64,000 nucleotides of DNA. Origin: Cerioporus squamosus (taxonomy: Eukaryota; Basidiomycota; Agaricomycetes; Polyporales; Polyporaceae). Where the stretch lies: assembly GCA_022592435.1 (NCBI GenBank), contig JABYQS010000001.1, positions 62,001-126,000 of the forward strand. The letters run 5' to 3'. This document shows positions 21,827 to 33,800 of this stretch, piece after piece. A model generated the notes under the pieces. That model saw nothing but the letters and a program-made list of their open reading frames with translations. It was not told where the DNA came from and did no database searches. The position numbers and the translations under genes are program-made. The number at the start of each line of letters is the position of its first letter. The stretch's first letter is position 1.

Positions 21827-22812
21827 GGCGATCAATGCAGGAGCGAAGTGTCCGATCTGGGAGGAGGAGGGGACAAGTCCACATTGACGCCTCCTCTGGA
21901 GCATTTAAAGTACGTCCTTTCGCCATACGCCATAGCGAACGCGCAATCCTGGCGAGTGCTGAGCAACCTTCGATAACCATGTCCCACAGGATAGCGACGG
22001 CGGTCCGCTCTGGGGATCACGACACACGGGACCCAATTGCGGCACACTCGCGGCATGGGGGCGAGGTCAGTATTACCGGCGAGATAAGATTAGATGGTGG
22101 CAGAGGCAAGCCCATCTAATCTCCCCTTCGCACGGATCTCCGATGAGATAGCGATTCCCCCGGCGCTTGATGAAGGGCCGAGCCACCGATCACCAGCCTC
22201 CGTTTCGGACGTGTTTATTGTGTCGGGTCCTCCCGATGTCCCTGTGGAAGGCGGAACCGCGTGCATTGACAATAAGACATGTCTTCTCCGTCTTCTGAGT
22301 ACCTGACTTACTTTTCACCCACAGGGTATTCATCCTACGCATTGCGTCCGACAAAAGATCCACGAGGCCGTTTCAGATAATGCACAACCTGAGGCATACC
22401 TCGCAATGACGAGCATCTCGGTTCGGGAGCCTGTACAAGATGCCTGCATATCCAGTGCGTTTACCTCTTCGGTAATCTTTAGCTATAGGCGTCGAGCGGG
22501 CGGATCACTTTCACGCTCAGCGGGTCTTGTGCCCGATCGAACGATCTCACGTCTTATTGTCTTTGACCATCTATCCCGCACGCTTTCTAGACTTGGATTG
22601 GCATCTATCCAGTCATATCGACGGGCAAGGTCGTCGCTTAGCTAGTGCCGGGACACAAGACAATTGAGAGGCGCATGCGTGCGCCGTCTTCTCAGCGACG
22701 GCGACTACGATTGAAAAGGCCAGCGTTTCGCAATGTAACAACGCCATCCTCCCCCTTTCCCCGAACCTCCCTTCCCCCTTCTGCGGAGACCTCGTAGTCC
22801 GGTACTGCCATC
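21827..22812. promoter_or_regulatory. Divergent intergenic region, dioxygenase / OPT transporter
   Basis: 986 bp between two divergent starts, without a recognisable gene. GATA-type hexamers occur at 22083-22088 (GATAAG), 22147-22151 (GATAG) and 22376-22380 (GATAA). Such sites are bound by nitrogen-regulatory GATA factors in fungi, but three short matches in 1 kb are close to chance. Confidence 0.35.
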
Positions 22813-25610
22813 ATGGAGGCTAGGGCGCGCACCCTCTCTCTTTCTCAGTTCATTCGTCGGCGCAACTCCGCGCCTGATGTACCCGAGGATGTGATGGACC
22901 ACTTCAACGACCCGAACTGGGACTTCTCCAGCCCTTCCCCATCCGCTAGCGTTACGAGCTTTGAAGAGAAGAGACAGACGTCCTCCTGGACTGACCACTC
23001 CTATCGCTCATCTGACGTCGAGTCGTCCAACTACCCCTCGACTCCCGGAGGGCCCTCGAAGTTGGACCTTCGTGAGGCACCCGCTCAAAACTTCAACGAG
23101 TGAGTTCTCCCGTATCCTCTCCATATTCCAGCGTTGCTGACGAAGTCGCAGTGAGTCTCCCTACGCAGAAGTAAGGGCGGCCGTTCCGAATTATGACGAC
23201 CCTACGATACCGGTTAACACCTTCCGAGTGTACGTCCTATGCCCTTCGTTTCGGTTGAACTGCGCTTATCTGGTTGTGCAGTTGGTTCTTGGGGATTATC
23301 ATCTCTGTTGTCCTCTCGGGCTTGAACCACTTCTTCACTTCGCGTTGTGAGTATCTCGCACTTTCCGTTCGCAGTAAACCGCTCATCTCTGTCCAGGGCC
23401 CTCGGTTCTCATCAGCGCTTTGATTGCGCAGCTCATCGCTCTCCCCGCCGGCAAGCTACTCGAATGGGCCCTCCCAACGACTAAGTTCAATACGTTCGGT
23501 TTCATTTGGTCGTTCAACCCCGGCCCATTCAGCGTCAAGGAGCACACCGTCATCACGATCATGGCTAACGCCGTCTACACCGACACCTACGCGACCACGA
23601 TCTTCTCCGCTCAGAAGGTGTTCTATGGACAGAACCCTGGAATCGGCTACCAGCTTCTCCTCACCCTCTCGTCGCAAATGATCGGCTACTCGTGGGCGGG
23701 TCTCGTTCGTCAGGTCTTGGTCTGGCCTTCCAGCATGATCTGGCCGTCGGCGCTCGTCAGCTGTGCGCTCCTTAATACGCTCAACCGCAACTGGGGCAAG
23801 AAGGAGACGAAGCACATTTCACGCGAGAAGTTCTTCCTCATCGTGGCTGTGGGGAGCACGCTCTGGTACTTCGTGCCGGGCTTCCTCTTCACCGGCCTGA
23901 GCGTGTTCAGCTGGGTGTGCTGGATTGCGCCTCAGAACCAGACGGTCAACACGTTGTTCGGATACAACACCGGTCTCGGTTTCGGTTTCTTGACCTTCGA
24001 CTGGTCGATGATTTCCTGGCTCGGGAGCCCTCTGGTTTCTCCCGTGAGTTGTTCTCGATGGGCCATTCCGCGTCTCCAAGCTGACTTGTTCTTGTGTAGT
24101 GGTGGACCGAAGCCAACATTTTCGTTGCCTTTGTTATCATCTACTGGGTTATCGCACCCATCATGTACTGTGAGTGTTGCCGCATTCCTGGTTGACCCTT
24201 TGCTCACCACTGCTTCTTTCTAGTCAAGAACGTCCTGTTCACGGCTTACTTCCCCATCTCGTCCTCTGGAGCGTTCGACAACTTGGGCCTCCCGTACAAT
24301 ATCTCTGCCATCATCACTCCCGACGGACTCTTCGATGAGGCCAAGTACAAGGCATACTCCCCCCTATACCTGTCGGCGACTCTCCAGCTCGCCTATGGCA
24401 CGCAGTTCGCTGTCATAACCGCGGTTATCGTGCACACTTTCCGTGAGTTCCTTGATGGTCACTTCTATCCGGAGAGCAAAGCTAATGCAAACCTCAGTCT
24501 GGTACAGGGGTGACATCGTTCGCCAGTTCCGTCGTTCGCTCCGCGAGGAGCAGGACGTGCATGCCCGTCTTATGACAGCGTACCCCGAGGTCCCCATCTG
24601 GTGGTACGGTTTGCTGTTCGTGATTTCATTCATCTTCGGCGTCGTCGCGATCGAGGTCTTCCCAACGCAATTCCCTGTTTGGGCCCTCGTCCTGTCGCTC
24701 GTCATGGGCTTGGTCCTCCTTATCCCTGTCGGCCTGATCCGTGCCATCACGAACCAGCTGCCCGCCGCCAACGTCCTTGCGGAATTAGTCGCTGGCTACG
24801 TTCTTCCCGGCCGCCCGATCGGCGCGATGGTGTTCAAGACCTTCGGCTTCGTTCCCATGTACCAAGCGCTCTTCTTCTCCAACGATCTCAAGATTGGTCA
24901 CTACCAGAAGATCCCGCCTCGCATCATGTTCATGTCGCAGGTCGTCGCGTCGGTACTCGCATGCTTCGTCTCTGTTGGCGTACAAGTGTGGCAATTTGCG
25001 AACATCGAAGACTTCTGCTCTCCCGACCAGAAGGATGGGTTCATTTGCAACGACATCGATACCTTTGCAACTGCTGGTATCATCTGGGGCGGTATCGGTC
25101 CTCGTCGCCTCTTCTCTCCCGGTGGAATGTAAGATATCACTCTTCCTTTCATGGCCGTAACTCTTTACTGACGAGTTCTTCAGGTACAACTGGGTTTTGT
25201 ACTGGTTCCTCATCGGCGCTCTCCTCCCGATCCCCTTCTACATCCTCGCCCGCCGTTACCCCACGTCGTTCTGGCGCTATGTGAACATCCCCGTTTGCTT
25301 CGCTGGTCTCGCGGTGCTCCCGCCCGCGACCGGGATCAATTACTCGTCCTGGGCAATGGTCGGCGCCTTCTTCCAGTGGTTCATCCGTCGCTACCACTTC
25401 CGCTGGTGGTTGCGATTCAACTATATCCTCTCTGCGGGCCTGGACATTGGCGTCTCCGTCGGCGGCGTCATCGTGTTCTTCGCCCTGCAGTACAGCGGCA
25501 CCATCAACTTCACCTGGTGGGGGAACACCGTGTGGCAGAACACGTTCGACGCGATCGGCATGCCGCGCCTCGTCGCGAGTGCGCCCTTCGGCCCCACGGA
25601 GTGGTCATAG
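22813..25610 (+). CDS. OPT-family oligopeptide transporter
   Basis: Proton-coupled plasma-membrane transporter of the oligopeptide transporter family (small peptides, glutathione or metal chelates). A soluble N-terminus of about 130 residues is followed by about a dozen helices. Family markers seen are FNPGPFSVKEHTVITIMANA, with downstream TDTYATTIFSAQ, then GFGFLTFDWSMISWLGSPL, NQLPAANVLAELVAGYVLPG, and HYQKIPPRIMF (the KIPPR motif). FRWWLRFNYILSAGLDIGV lies in the last part, and the stop is at 25608-25610. Several short introns were followed, at about 23102, 23229, 23347, 24042, 24168, 24442 and 25129. Size (about 770 residues) fits the family. Confidence 0.93.
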
Positions 25611-26142
25611 ACGTTTCGGTCTAGGTTCAGTTTCAGTTTCGTCCGCTCCCGGTATGGTGCATGTAGCATTACGTTCCCCACTCTGGTTGGTCGGGCGACG
25701 CTATAAGGGCGTCGCTACGTTGTAGTATCATTATGTACATTTACTCTTTTGCATCTCCCATCCCCGCGCATTCCATTACGATTTGTCTTCATAGCATCAC
25801 GAACTCTTCTTCCAGGCCTCACCGTTGGTCTATAGCACGATATTCCTCCATGCCCCTCCCCCTTCATGGTCGCATGTACCCTCGTTTCACTCTTTTCACC
25901 TTCGCACGTACAGGTCTTACGCACACCCCTTGTATTCTGTTCACGGCTGCACGATTTTGTACACTAAGCGAATGAATCACGTCTGTTACGTTTTGAATGA
26001 TATCTCTCCGTTCATGTGCAATGTGCTGCGTGCTCTCAGACTAGCGTGTTCTGACTACTGCAGGCAAGTGATCTTGCTCTCGTCCCTTCGACAACCGCCG
26101 CGCTACATCTGAGGGTATGATACATACATTCTCTAGATCTTC
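25611..26142. other. Convergent intergenic region
   Basis: 532 bp between the 3' ends of the transporter and the NT5C-like gene. It is comparatively AT- and pyrimidine-rich. No gene seen. Confidence 0.5.
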
Positions 26143-27282
26143 TCAGAGCTCTCCTGCCGCTCGCTTCTTCTCCACCCACTCGAGCACCTCCTTCCAGCTC
26201 TTAACCCTCGTCAACGGTGCCCCTGGCGGGATCTCCTTGTCTACGCTTTCCTCCTTCCAGAACTCGCGCCCGCCCTCGCGCTTCAGCTTCTCCTCGAAGC
26301 TCACCTCCGACGCGATGTTGCTGTAGCGTCCAACACGCTTGTTCCACTGATAGTCGCCAAATAGGAGCACAGGCACTGGGGGTTCCGCAGTTACACACTT
26401 AAGCGCGTTCTCGACCGAGTCGTCGATGAGGAACTTCGCGCCAATCTTCCTGCATACCTGTGTCAAGCACATACGTGAGCACGCATGCATCAGCAAGTAC
26501 CAGGCTGTAGGGAGGCGATCGGAAGACGTACGTCAGCTTTAGAGAGCTTAGTGAGGAGCTCCTTCTCATCTGCGAGTGTCTCCTGGGACTGGCCAGTGCA
26601 GATCATCCAGTCGATCAGCCCCGGGAAGTGCTTCTCGAGCCACTGCAGGCTCCGTTCCAGCTCGCGCTGCTGGCGCGCGGTTACCAGGACCAGCCGGTAG
26701 CCCATGTTCCTCAGCTCGACGAGCCCATCGTATGCGCCTTCGACGGGCGGCGTGCGGTCAAGGTAATCTGTCAACCAGAACTCCTCGACTTTGCGCACTG
26801 TCTCGTCCGGGTTGCCCCAGTATGGGTTCTGCGATCGGGGATTTGCAGGGATGAGTTCGCTATGCCGCGCGAGCCTAGAACGAGACTGACCATCCAGTAG
26901 TAATAGTCTGTGGTACGCATATGGTGGTCAACCTTTCGCATCTCGCGCAGACATCATGTTGCCGTTACGCACAGTAGAAGTCATCAAGCGTCATCTTCGT
27001 GCCGTACGCGTCGTTGTGCCCTACCACCGTCTTCGGCATCAGCTCACCTTGTCTCTTCCGGGTCAGAACCTCCCCACCGCGCCTCTACTCACATTCCGCG
27101 ACGGCCTCATTCGTCTGCGACAAGACATCGTCCATGTCGATCGCGATTACAGGCCGGTTATCGTCGTGGATGAACTCCTCCAGCGCCGTTCCCGGACGCG
27201 CCGCCGTCCTCGGTGTTGCATGTCCTGACTCTGTAATGTGTAACTTGGGATCATACGCGCTCTTGCCAGAGATCGCGGCCAT
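26143..27282 (-). CDS. HAD-superfamily protein, NT5C-like
   Basis: Member of the HAD phosphatase superfamily, closest in pattern to the 5'(3')-deoxyribonucleotidase (NT5C) group. The first exon (ATG at 27282, MAAISGKSAYDPKLH) contains RPVIAIDMDDVLSQTNEAVA, where DxDD is the catalytic nucleophile motif. Middle exons give NPYWGNPDET, VRKVEEFWLTDYLDRT and VLVTARQQRELERSLQWLEK (motif II Thr). The last exon has the motif III/IV region CRKIGAKFLIDDSVENALKC and PVPVLLFGDYQWNKRVGRY. It ends KKRAAGEL. The true substrate is unknown; similar fungal proteins are annotated only as HAD-like. The family call is strong. Confidence 0.8.
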
Positions 27283-27395
27283 GATGTGTAGGCTGTAGCA
27301 AACGGGAACGTTGTAGAGGGTCGCGCGATGAGAGCAAGAAAACCGGAGCAACTGATATTTTTGCGATCGCGAGGAAAGGAAGTCGTACCGACTGC

Positions 27396-27515
27396 AAAGT
27401 CTGACTCTTTCGCGCCGGCGACGCGGGCACGTGCTTCGCGTTGCATGTCGTCATTCACGCGACGCGACGCGTCGTACATGCCCGCGGTGTACTTGCCGGG
27501 AAAGATACCGTCCAT
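27396..27515 (-). CDS. Possible coding exon, unknown protein
   Basis: About 40 codons from an ATG at 27513-27515 read MDGIFPGKYTAGMYDASRRV and on to GAKESDFAV. The codon third positions are GC-rich like the real genes here. A donor-like GGTACGAC follows directly. I could not join it in frame to the NT5C-like gene downstream, so it is either a separate small gene, an alternative first exon or chance. No family recognised. Confidence 0.3.
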
Positions 27516-27787
27516 GCTGCAATCTGTTGACCGGTTGATGTCGGTCGATGTCAGCTGGTCGTTCGAAGCCGTGTCCAGTATTACATGGCAGCCTGGAGGA
27601 TGCAATCGCGCTCGGGCAGTTGTCAATGTCCCTGCAAATGATCATGACCTCCGCGACCTACACACACATCTGTGCCGTTGCAATGAAGAATCCTGACCAG
27701 CAACTAGTTATACAAGTACTTCGGACATCTGCGCTCGCCCGTCCGCCCTCTGACCAGCTCTGACGACGTCGGTCCAGCGGGGGACTC

Positions 27788-27796
27788 CAGCGTCGA
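27788..27796 (+). repeat. Left 9-bp target-site duplication of MITE
   Basis: CAGCGTCGA, repeated exactly at 28407-28415 on the other side of the element. The bases outside the nine differ between the two sides. Confidence 0.8.
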
Positions 27797-28406
27797 TAGT
27801 CTCGTTACCAGACGTTTAGTTACTGACCCTTTCGGACATTGAAAGCGGAGAGCGAACAAAGAATGCAAGGGTCCGTTACTAAACGTCTGGTGAAATTCGT
27901 ATAGAGGGGTGGGGGGCAGCCTGAAGCGCCCATTCTTCCGTGACGTCAGCGCGTCGGAAGGCGGTCTCGCAGGGTCTCGCGCAGCTGCTCTCGCGGGTCG
28001 CGGGTCGCGCAACGTCGGCGTCGCGCGCGGCAATGGACATTCTCCCTGCTCACTTCCCGGAGAGATGCAGAGTTGGGTGACCGAGTTGCCTTCGCGCTAT
28101 GTATCGAGGCCTTGATGCTGGCCGAGCGTCCGAGTCGCGAGGTTAAGAGACAAGTCGCACGGGCTGGTCGGGAGGAGGGCGCGGCGGGACCTGGCGGGAC
28201 GCTGTGCGGGGTCGGGCGGGCGAGGAACAGCGCAGGAATCGGCGAGGAGGAGCGAACGGTGGGCGCTTCGGGCTGCCCCCCACCCCTCTATACGAAAGTC
28301 ACCAGACGTTATACGGCGAGGTCCTGTATTTCTTTTTGTCTCTCCGCTTTCGACTCCGACCGGCACCTTGCGGGAGCGCGCCGTATAACGTCTGGTTACG
28401 AGATTA
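27797..28406. mobile_element. Non-autonomous DNA transposon (MITE), probably MULE-like
   Basis: A 610-bp element with no ORF of its own. The terminal inverted repeats are TAGTCTCGTTACCAGACGTT at the left and, read inward on the other strand, TAATCTCGTAACCAGACGTT at the right (18 of 20 match). It is flanked by exact 9-bp direct repeats, CAGCGTCGA. Each end is itself a hairpin: 27808-27820 pairs with 27878-27890 (13 bp), and 28302-28318 pairs with 28379-28395 (17 bp, perfect). Inside these, 27891-27932 and 28260-28301 form a further inverted pair with 39 of 42 bases matching. A 9-bp duplication points to Mutator-like elements; hAT (8 bp) is the alternative. It needs a transposase from elsewhere. 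Confidence 0.85.
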
Positions 28407-28415
28407 CAGCGTCGA
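28407..28415 (+). repeat. Right 9-bp target-site duplication of MITE
   Basis: CAGCGTCGA, identical to 27788-27796. Confidence 0.8.
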
Positions 28416-28557
28416 ATGACGTCGACGCGTCTAGCGTGAGAAAATGGCCGACACGAGTCAGATCAAGTCAGATCGCGCCGATTTGTATGCGACCCGCTCG
28501 TCCAGAGGGCAGTCTGCAGCTTGACCTCGAACAGCGACGACCGACGTCGGCGTGACA

Positions 28558-28993
28558 TGCAAGTCCTCTCGCGCAGGCTGTACAATGGCGGCTTCAACCA
28601 CCTCAAGAGTACCTCCCACCTCCTCAGCAAGGCTCCGCGCGTCGTCGGTCACCCGGCCCTCACTCGCTCTTGCTCAGTCGCAGCGGCGAAGCTCTCGGGA
28701 GATAACGATGTTGTACGTGTTCCATTCTGTACCCTAACTTCCGAGTCTGTGTTAGTTTGTCTCGGAACCTTGGCTTCGCCGGAGGCACGGATTCACTATC
28801 GTGCCGCTTCAGGCTAGCAGGATACCACGCGCTCGTCAGCACGGGCAGTATCGACGTGGAGTTGATCTCACGAGAGGAGCTTCTTCGCCATTCTTCCGCA
28901 ATTCTTATGCGAAATGACCTCTCCGGACCCAACTGGGACGAGGCTTACTTGACTCATGCGCGTTGGCAACTGCGTAGAAAAACCCAGCGCTAG
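28558..28993 (+). CDS. Possible small or broken gene with mitochondrial-type leader
   Basis: An ATG at about 28557 opens MQVLSRRLYNGGFNHLKSTS, then SHLLSKAPRVVGHPALTRSC and VAAAKLSGDND. It is basic, Ser/Leu-rich and free of acidic residues for 45 positions, like a mitochondrial targeting peptide. After GATGTT a consensus intron can be drawn (GTACGT at about 28713, branch-like CTAAC, acceptor GTTAG), but the continuation is short in either frame and matches no family I know. A second ORF in the same place (28757-28993) ends LTHARWQLRRKTQR. This could be a real small gene, an alternative 5' part of the carbonic anhydrase, or a relic next to the MITE. Confidence 0.25.
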
Positions 28994-29043
28994 AGGACGA
29001 TCATACTGCGCTCAACCCTCCTGAATCGCTACGCGATACACAC

Positions 29044-29822
29044 ATGTCTGCCTACAAAGACTTTACGAAGGCGAACGAGCAATACGTCGCCAACTTCGGC
29101 GACAAGGGCAAGCTCCCCCTGCCTCCAGCGAAGAAGCTGCTCATCAGTGAGTCATCGCACCCGGCCTGGACCTCCTCAGAATATTGACGGACTCGCGAGA
29201 ACAGTCACTTGCATGGACGCACGTATCAAGTGAGGCAGTCTAGCGGCCTCCTCGCGTCCACGCTTGACTCATAGATTCGGAAATATAGCGTCTACGCGGA
29301 ACTAGGCATCCAAGAAGGCGAGGCGCATATCGTCAGGAATGCAGGCGGTGACGCGTGAGTAACAATTGCGCTCCAGAGTCGCCCTGGTTCCTGCAAACCC
29401 ATGCTAACGCCGCCCGCCAGTAAGGAGGCCCTACGCTCCATCATCATCTCGCAACGCCTCCTCGGGACGCGCGAGATCGCGGTCTTCCACCACACCGGCT
29501 GCGGGATGCTCACGTTCGACACTCCGCAGCTGCGCAAGCTCGTGAAGGACTCTGACCCCTCGAACCCTGCGCTTAACGCGGTTGACGAGATCGACTTCCA
29601 CGAGTTTAACGGCCTCGAGGAGAGTGTCAAGGCTGATGTGAAGTTCCTCCAGGAGAACCCCCTTGTGCTCCCCGGAACAAAGATCACGGGCTGGGTGTAT
29701 GAGGTGGAGACGGGCAAGGTACGTCTCACAAGGACTCTATCGCGCGACGGGGCGAGGTGCTCTCGTGACGTCGGCGAGGAACACGGCGCTCACTTGTATC
29801 CCAGATAAGACAGGTTGTCTGA
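29044..29822 (+). CDS. Beta-class carbonic anhydrase
   Basis: Zinc enzyme interconverting CO2 and bicarbonate, small form of about 170 residues. Exon 1 starts MSAYKDFTKANEQYVANFGD. Splicing CTCATCA to TCACTTGCATG gives LLITCMDARI, where Cys and the Asp-Arg pair are the first active-site motif. Exon 3 starts after AAATATAG and gives NVYAELGIQEGEAHIVRNAGG. The main exon (about 29421-29718) holds FHHTGCGM, with the His and Cys zinc ligands. A last short exon gives IRQVV with stop at 29820-29822. All three zinc ligands are present. There is no targeting peptide on this start, so the enzyme should be cytosolic. Confidence 0.92.
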
Positions 29823-30881
29823 CCACTAATTGACTTCTGCTGTACTTTGGACGGATACACGAGAGGTACGCCATCTACCATATGTTCCTGTCGATGTTTG
29901 TTGACCCGCTTGCGTAGCCAGGATGCAGAACGACCAACAAGGCCGGAAGTCTACACTGAAACGGTGATCTTACGCATGTACCTGAGCACTATCTACTCCC
30001 GATATGATCAATCCATATTTTCATGCAATGTCGCGAAGGCTCACTTCAATGTGATGAGCTGTAGCTGGAGTAGCTTGCCGGCAGATATATCGCCGTCAGG
30101 CACGACGCGTGAGTACTGTGTACTGCACTGCGCTGCTCTGAAAACTTGGGTACCTTCAAGGCGGGCACTTCCACCGCGCAACGTCAGGAAACAATAGAGG
30201 AAGATATTACGCATGTGCAGCAGAGGAACAAACCTGTGTAGATAAATATAGGGTATCATTCTTTCGTTGATATTCTTGTCTGCGGCTGCTTGACAACTTG
30301 ACGCGATGTCCCGAAAACTGGGACCCTCAGCTGAGACCCCAGGGCTCAAGGGCTCAAGGACACAGTACTATGCGCGCTGTGCGTGCGCATGGGCGCATGC
30401 TGGAGGTTAGTGAGTGAGTACTACTCGCTGTGGGGCGTTAGGTAGGTGGCGGCAGGGAGGGTGGCGCGTCTGGCACGCCCTCACGTGGCTGTCGCGTCGC
30501 GCCCCTGGACCCCGGAAGCAGGCCATGCACTCTGCTGCCGCGCACAAGCAATCATACGCAGTTGGAGTGATAAAACAGCCCAAGCAAGCCGAGCGACAGC
30601 ACATAATTCTGTTCTCTAACCCGTCGTTCCAAACCACGGCGACAGCGGACACGCAGCAGTGGGAACGCAGCCGCAGCTCGCAGGACCCCGGAGTGACCGG
30701 GGACACAGGGCGCGTGTGGCGGAACGTCATCGAGGAACGAACGGGCAGCGTTCATTCATCCACGGCCTCGCCCAGCACGCTCGATCCCTCCACGCTCCTT
30801 CTCAACTCCTTCTCTCTATCTTACCACGACTAGCCCGTCGCCTCACCCCGCCCATCCTGCGTCCTCCTCTCTCCCGCCCCC
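29823..30881. other. Intergenic, tricalbin promoter region
   Basis: 1.06 kb between the carbonic anhydrase and tricalbin, same strand. ORFs of up to 140 codons at 30407-30833 overlap on both strands and have no protein-family character. CT-rich sequence lies just before the tricalbin start. Confidence 0.5.
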
Positions 30882-33800
30882 ATGGCCTCCGCGAACGGCA
30901 CGTCCGTCCCTGCAGACGTCCAAGCCAAGGTTAACGGCATCGTCGAGAACGATGCCGCGAAGGGTCGTGTGCCTGTGCACACCTTCGACCCCGACGCGAG
31001 TCCTGAGTCCAAGGCCGCCGACGCCGGCAAACAGAAGCAGAAGCTCGGTATAGAGCGGGATGATGTCAAGTCCGGTGCGAAAGGCGAGTGCATACATCCA
31101 TCCTTGATTGGTCCCGTCGCAGCGAGCCTCCGTCAGTCGGCGTCCTCCCACCAGCACTTGCACTGTATGCAACGTCTGCGAGTACTGTAGCGACGACGTG
31201 CCACCTGCGTGTGGCCGTCCGCGGCCTCGGACTCCTGCTGCGTAGCTCGGCCTGTCCATGGACGCACGCTGACTACTATATAGCAGAGATGACCATTGAC
31301 ACTGGCAAGACTAAGCCTAGCATCCTCCCCACCATCACTGTTGAAGACGTCGACAAGGCTGGTGGCCGCATCAACAGCCAGGCACAACAGAACCCTCCGG
31401 AGACACCTACTTCCCCGGCTTGGCCAGCGTCACCAACCTCGCCGACGTCCCCGGACGGACCGGAACCCCCAGGCGCGATGCCTGCCGGACTAGCACCTGA
31501 GATACCCGACTGGTACAAGGTTGGATGGCGTGACGTCTCGGGCATCGACCGCCAGAAGGTAGCGGAGGGAGAGGAGAAGGACAAGGAGCTCCTCAGTCTC
31601 TTCTTGAGCGAACAATTCTATGGAGAGTGGTATCATAATGCTGCCATGGTTGTGGTGGTGAGTACCTTACCGTCACTGCATATGACCGCGACTTATGAGA
31701 TGAGCAGGCCGTCCTGGTCACCCACTTCCTCACGCGCTTCCATTTCGGCTTCGGATGGGTCTTCATCATCCTTGCCTTCTGCAACACCTACTATTCTACG
31801 TCTATGGTCCGCACCCGGCGGCGCGCTCGAGATGATATCCAGCGCGAACTTGTGAAGACCCGCCTAAGTAGCGAACTTGAGATCGAGTCTGCGGACTGGT
31901 TGAACAACTTCCTTGACCGTTTCTGGCTCATTTACGAGCCTGTGCTCTCGCGTACCATCGTCGCCTCGGTCGACCAGATTCTCTCCCAGAGTTGCCCACC
32001 GTTCCTCGACTCGCTGAGGCTCAGCACGTTCACGCTTGGTACCAAGGCTCCTCGAGTCGACAAGGTCAAGACCTTCCCGCGCACCGAAGATGATGTCGTC
32101 CTCATGGAGTGGTGGTTCTCGTTCACGCCGAACGACGTTTCCGAGTTGACGGATAAGCAGAAGCTGAACAAGGTCAATCCGAAGATCATCCTCAACGTTC
32201 GTGTCGGCAAGGGGCTGGCCAGTGCAGCAATGCCTATTCTGCTCGAGGATATGATGTTCAGCGGACACATGAAGATTCGCCTAAAACTCATGACCAACTT
32301 CCCTCACGTGCAACTGGTCGACTTGTCGTTCATGGAGAAACCCGTCTTCGACTACGTCTTGAAGCCAATCGGTGGCGAGACTTTCGGATTCGATATTGGC
32401 AATGTGAGTAGCCTCATGTCTGCTCCGTAACGAATGCTCATAGGCCTATGAGTATAGATCCCGGGCCTGTCTGCTTTCATTCGCGACACGGTCCACAGCG
32501 TCCTGGGTCCCATGATGTACGAGCCGAATGTCTTCACTCTAAATCTCGAGCAGATGTTGTCGGGCGAGCCCATTGACACTGCCATTGGCGTTCTGCAAGT
32601 CACCATCCAGGGCGCGCGCGACCTCAAGGGTTCCAAGCTTGGCGGCGGTCGTCCCGACCCCTTCGTTTCTCTCAGCATCAACGAGCGCGCAGAACTTGCG
32701 AAGACGAAGTGGAAGCAGAACACGTACGTCATTATAGTCTGTGACGTATGTGGTTTGATATTGACCGACCTGTGATGGGATTGGGCGTCTGCAGGTCTAA
32801 TCCGACATGGATGGAGACGAAGTTCATTCTGGTTAACTCATTGACTGAGAGCCTTCTGCTCAAGGTTCTCGACTACAACGATCACCGCGCGAACACGGAA
32901 CTAGGCTTTGCCTCGTTCGACCTCAGCGTGCTCGAAGCGGATGCTACGCAAGAGAATCTTGAGATGCCGATCTTGAAGGATGGCAAGGAGCGTGGTATCA
33001 TCCGTTTCGATGTCAACTTCTACCCAGTCCTCAAGCCCGAGGTCGACGCTGATGGCAACGGTGCTCTTCCGGACACGAGTAAGGTACAACCTTGGTCATG
33101 GCTACTCCGGGCTAATCGAGCGTCTCTTGTCAGAGGTCGGCATTGTTCGTCTCACCGTGCACCAGGCGAAGGACCTCGACTCGTCGAAGTCTTTGGCTGG
33201 CGATCTCAACCCGTTCGTCAAACTGTTCACTGGCTCGGCGAAGCACCCAATGTACGTAACGCGCAAGGTCAAGCACACGAACAACCCGGTTTGGGAGGAC
33301 AGCACGGAGTTCCTCTGCACAGACAAGGAGTCCAGCGTCGTCATCGCCAAGGTCATCGACGATCGCGACTTCCTCAAGGACCCCGTTCTTGGCTACATGA
33401 GTATCCGCCTCACCGACCTCCTCAAGGCGAAGTCTACCGGTAAGGACTGGTGGCCGCTCAGCGGAGCGCGCAGCGGCAAGATCAGGATAACTGCCGACTG
33501 GAAGCCGCTCAATATGGCCGGCAGCCTTCACGGCGCAGATCAATATGTGCCGCCGATCGGCGTCGTGCGGCTTTGGATCCAGCGCGCGACGGATGTCAAG
33601 TACGTCGGATTCCACTTGTTCGATTGTGCAGTGCAGCTGACTGGATTCCGCTAGGAATGTCGAGGCGACGCTTGGTGGCAAGGTAAGAAGACAGCAGTGG
33701 TAGAGCGAAGCTTGCCGTGTGCTGACGTCCCCTTTCTAGAGCGACCCATATGTTCGTGTGCAGGTCAACAACGTAACTGAAGGGCGCACGGAGGTTGTTA

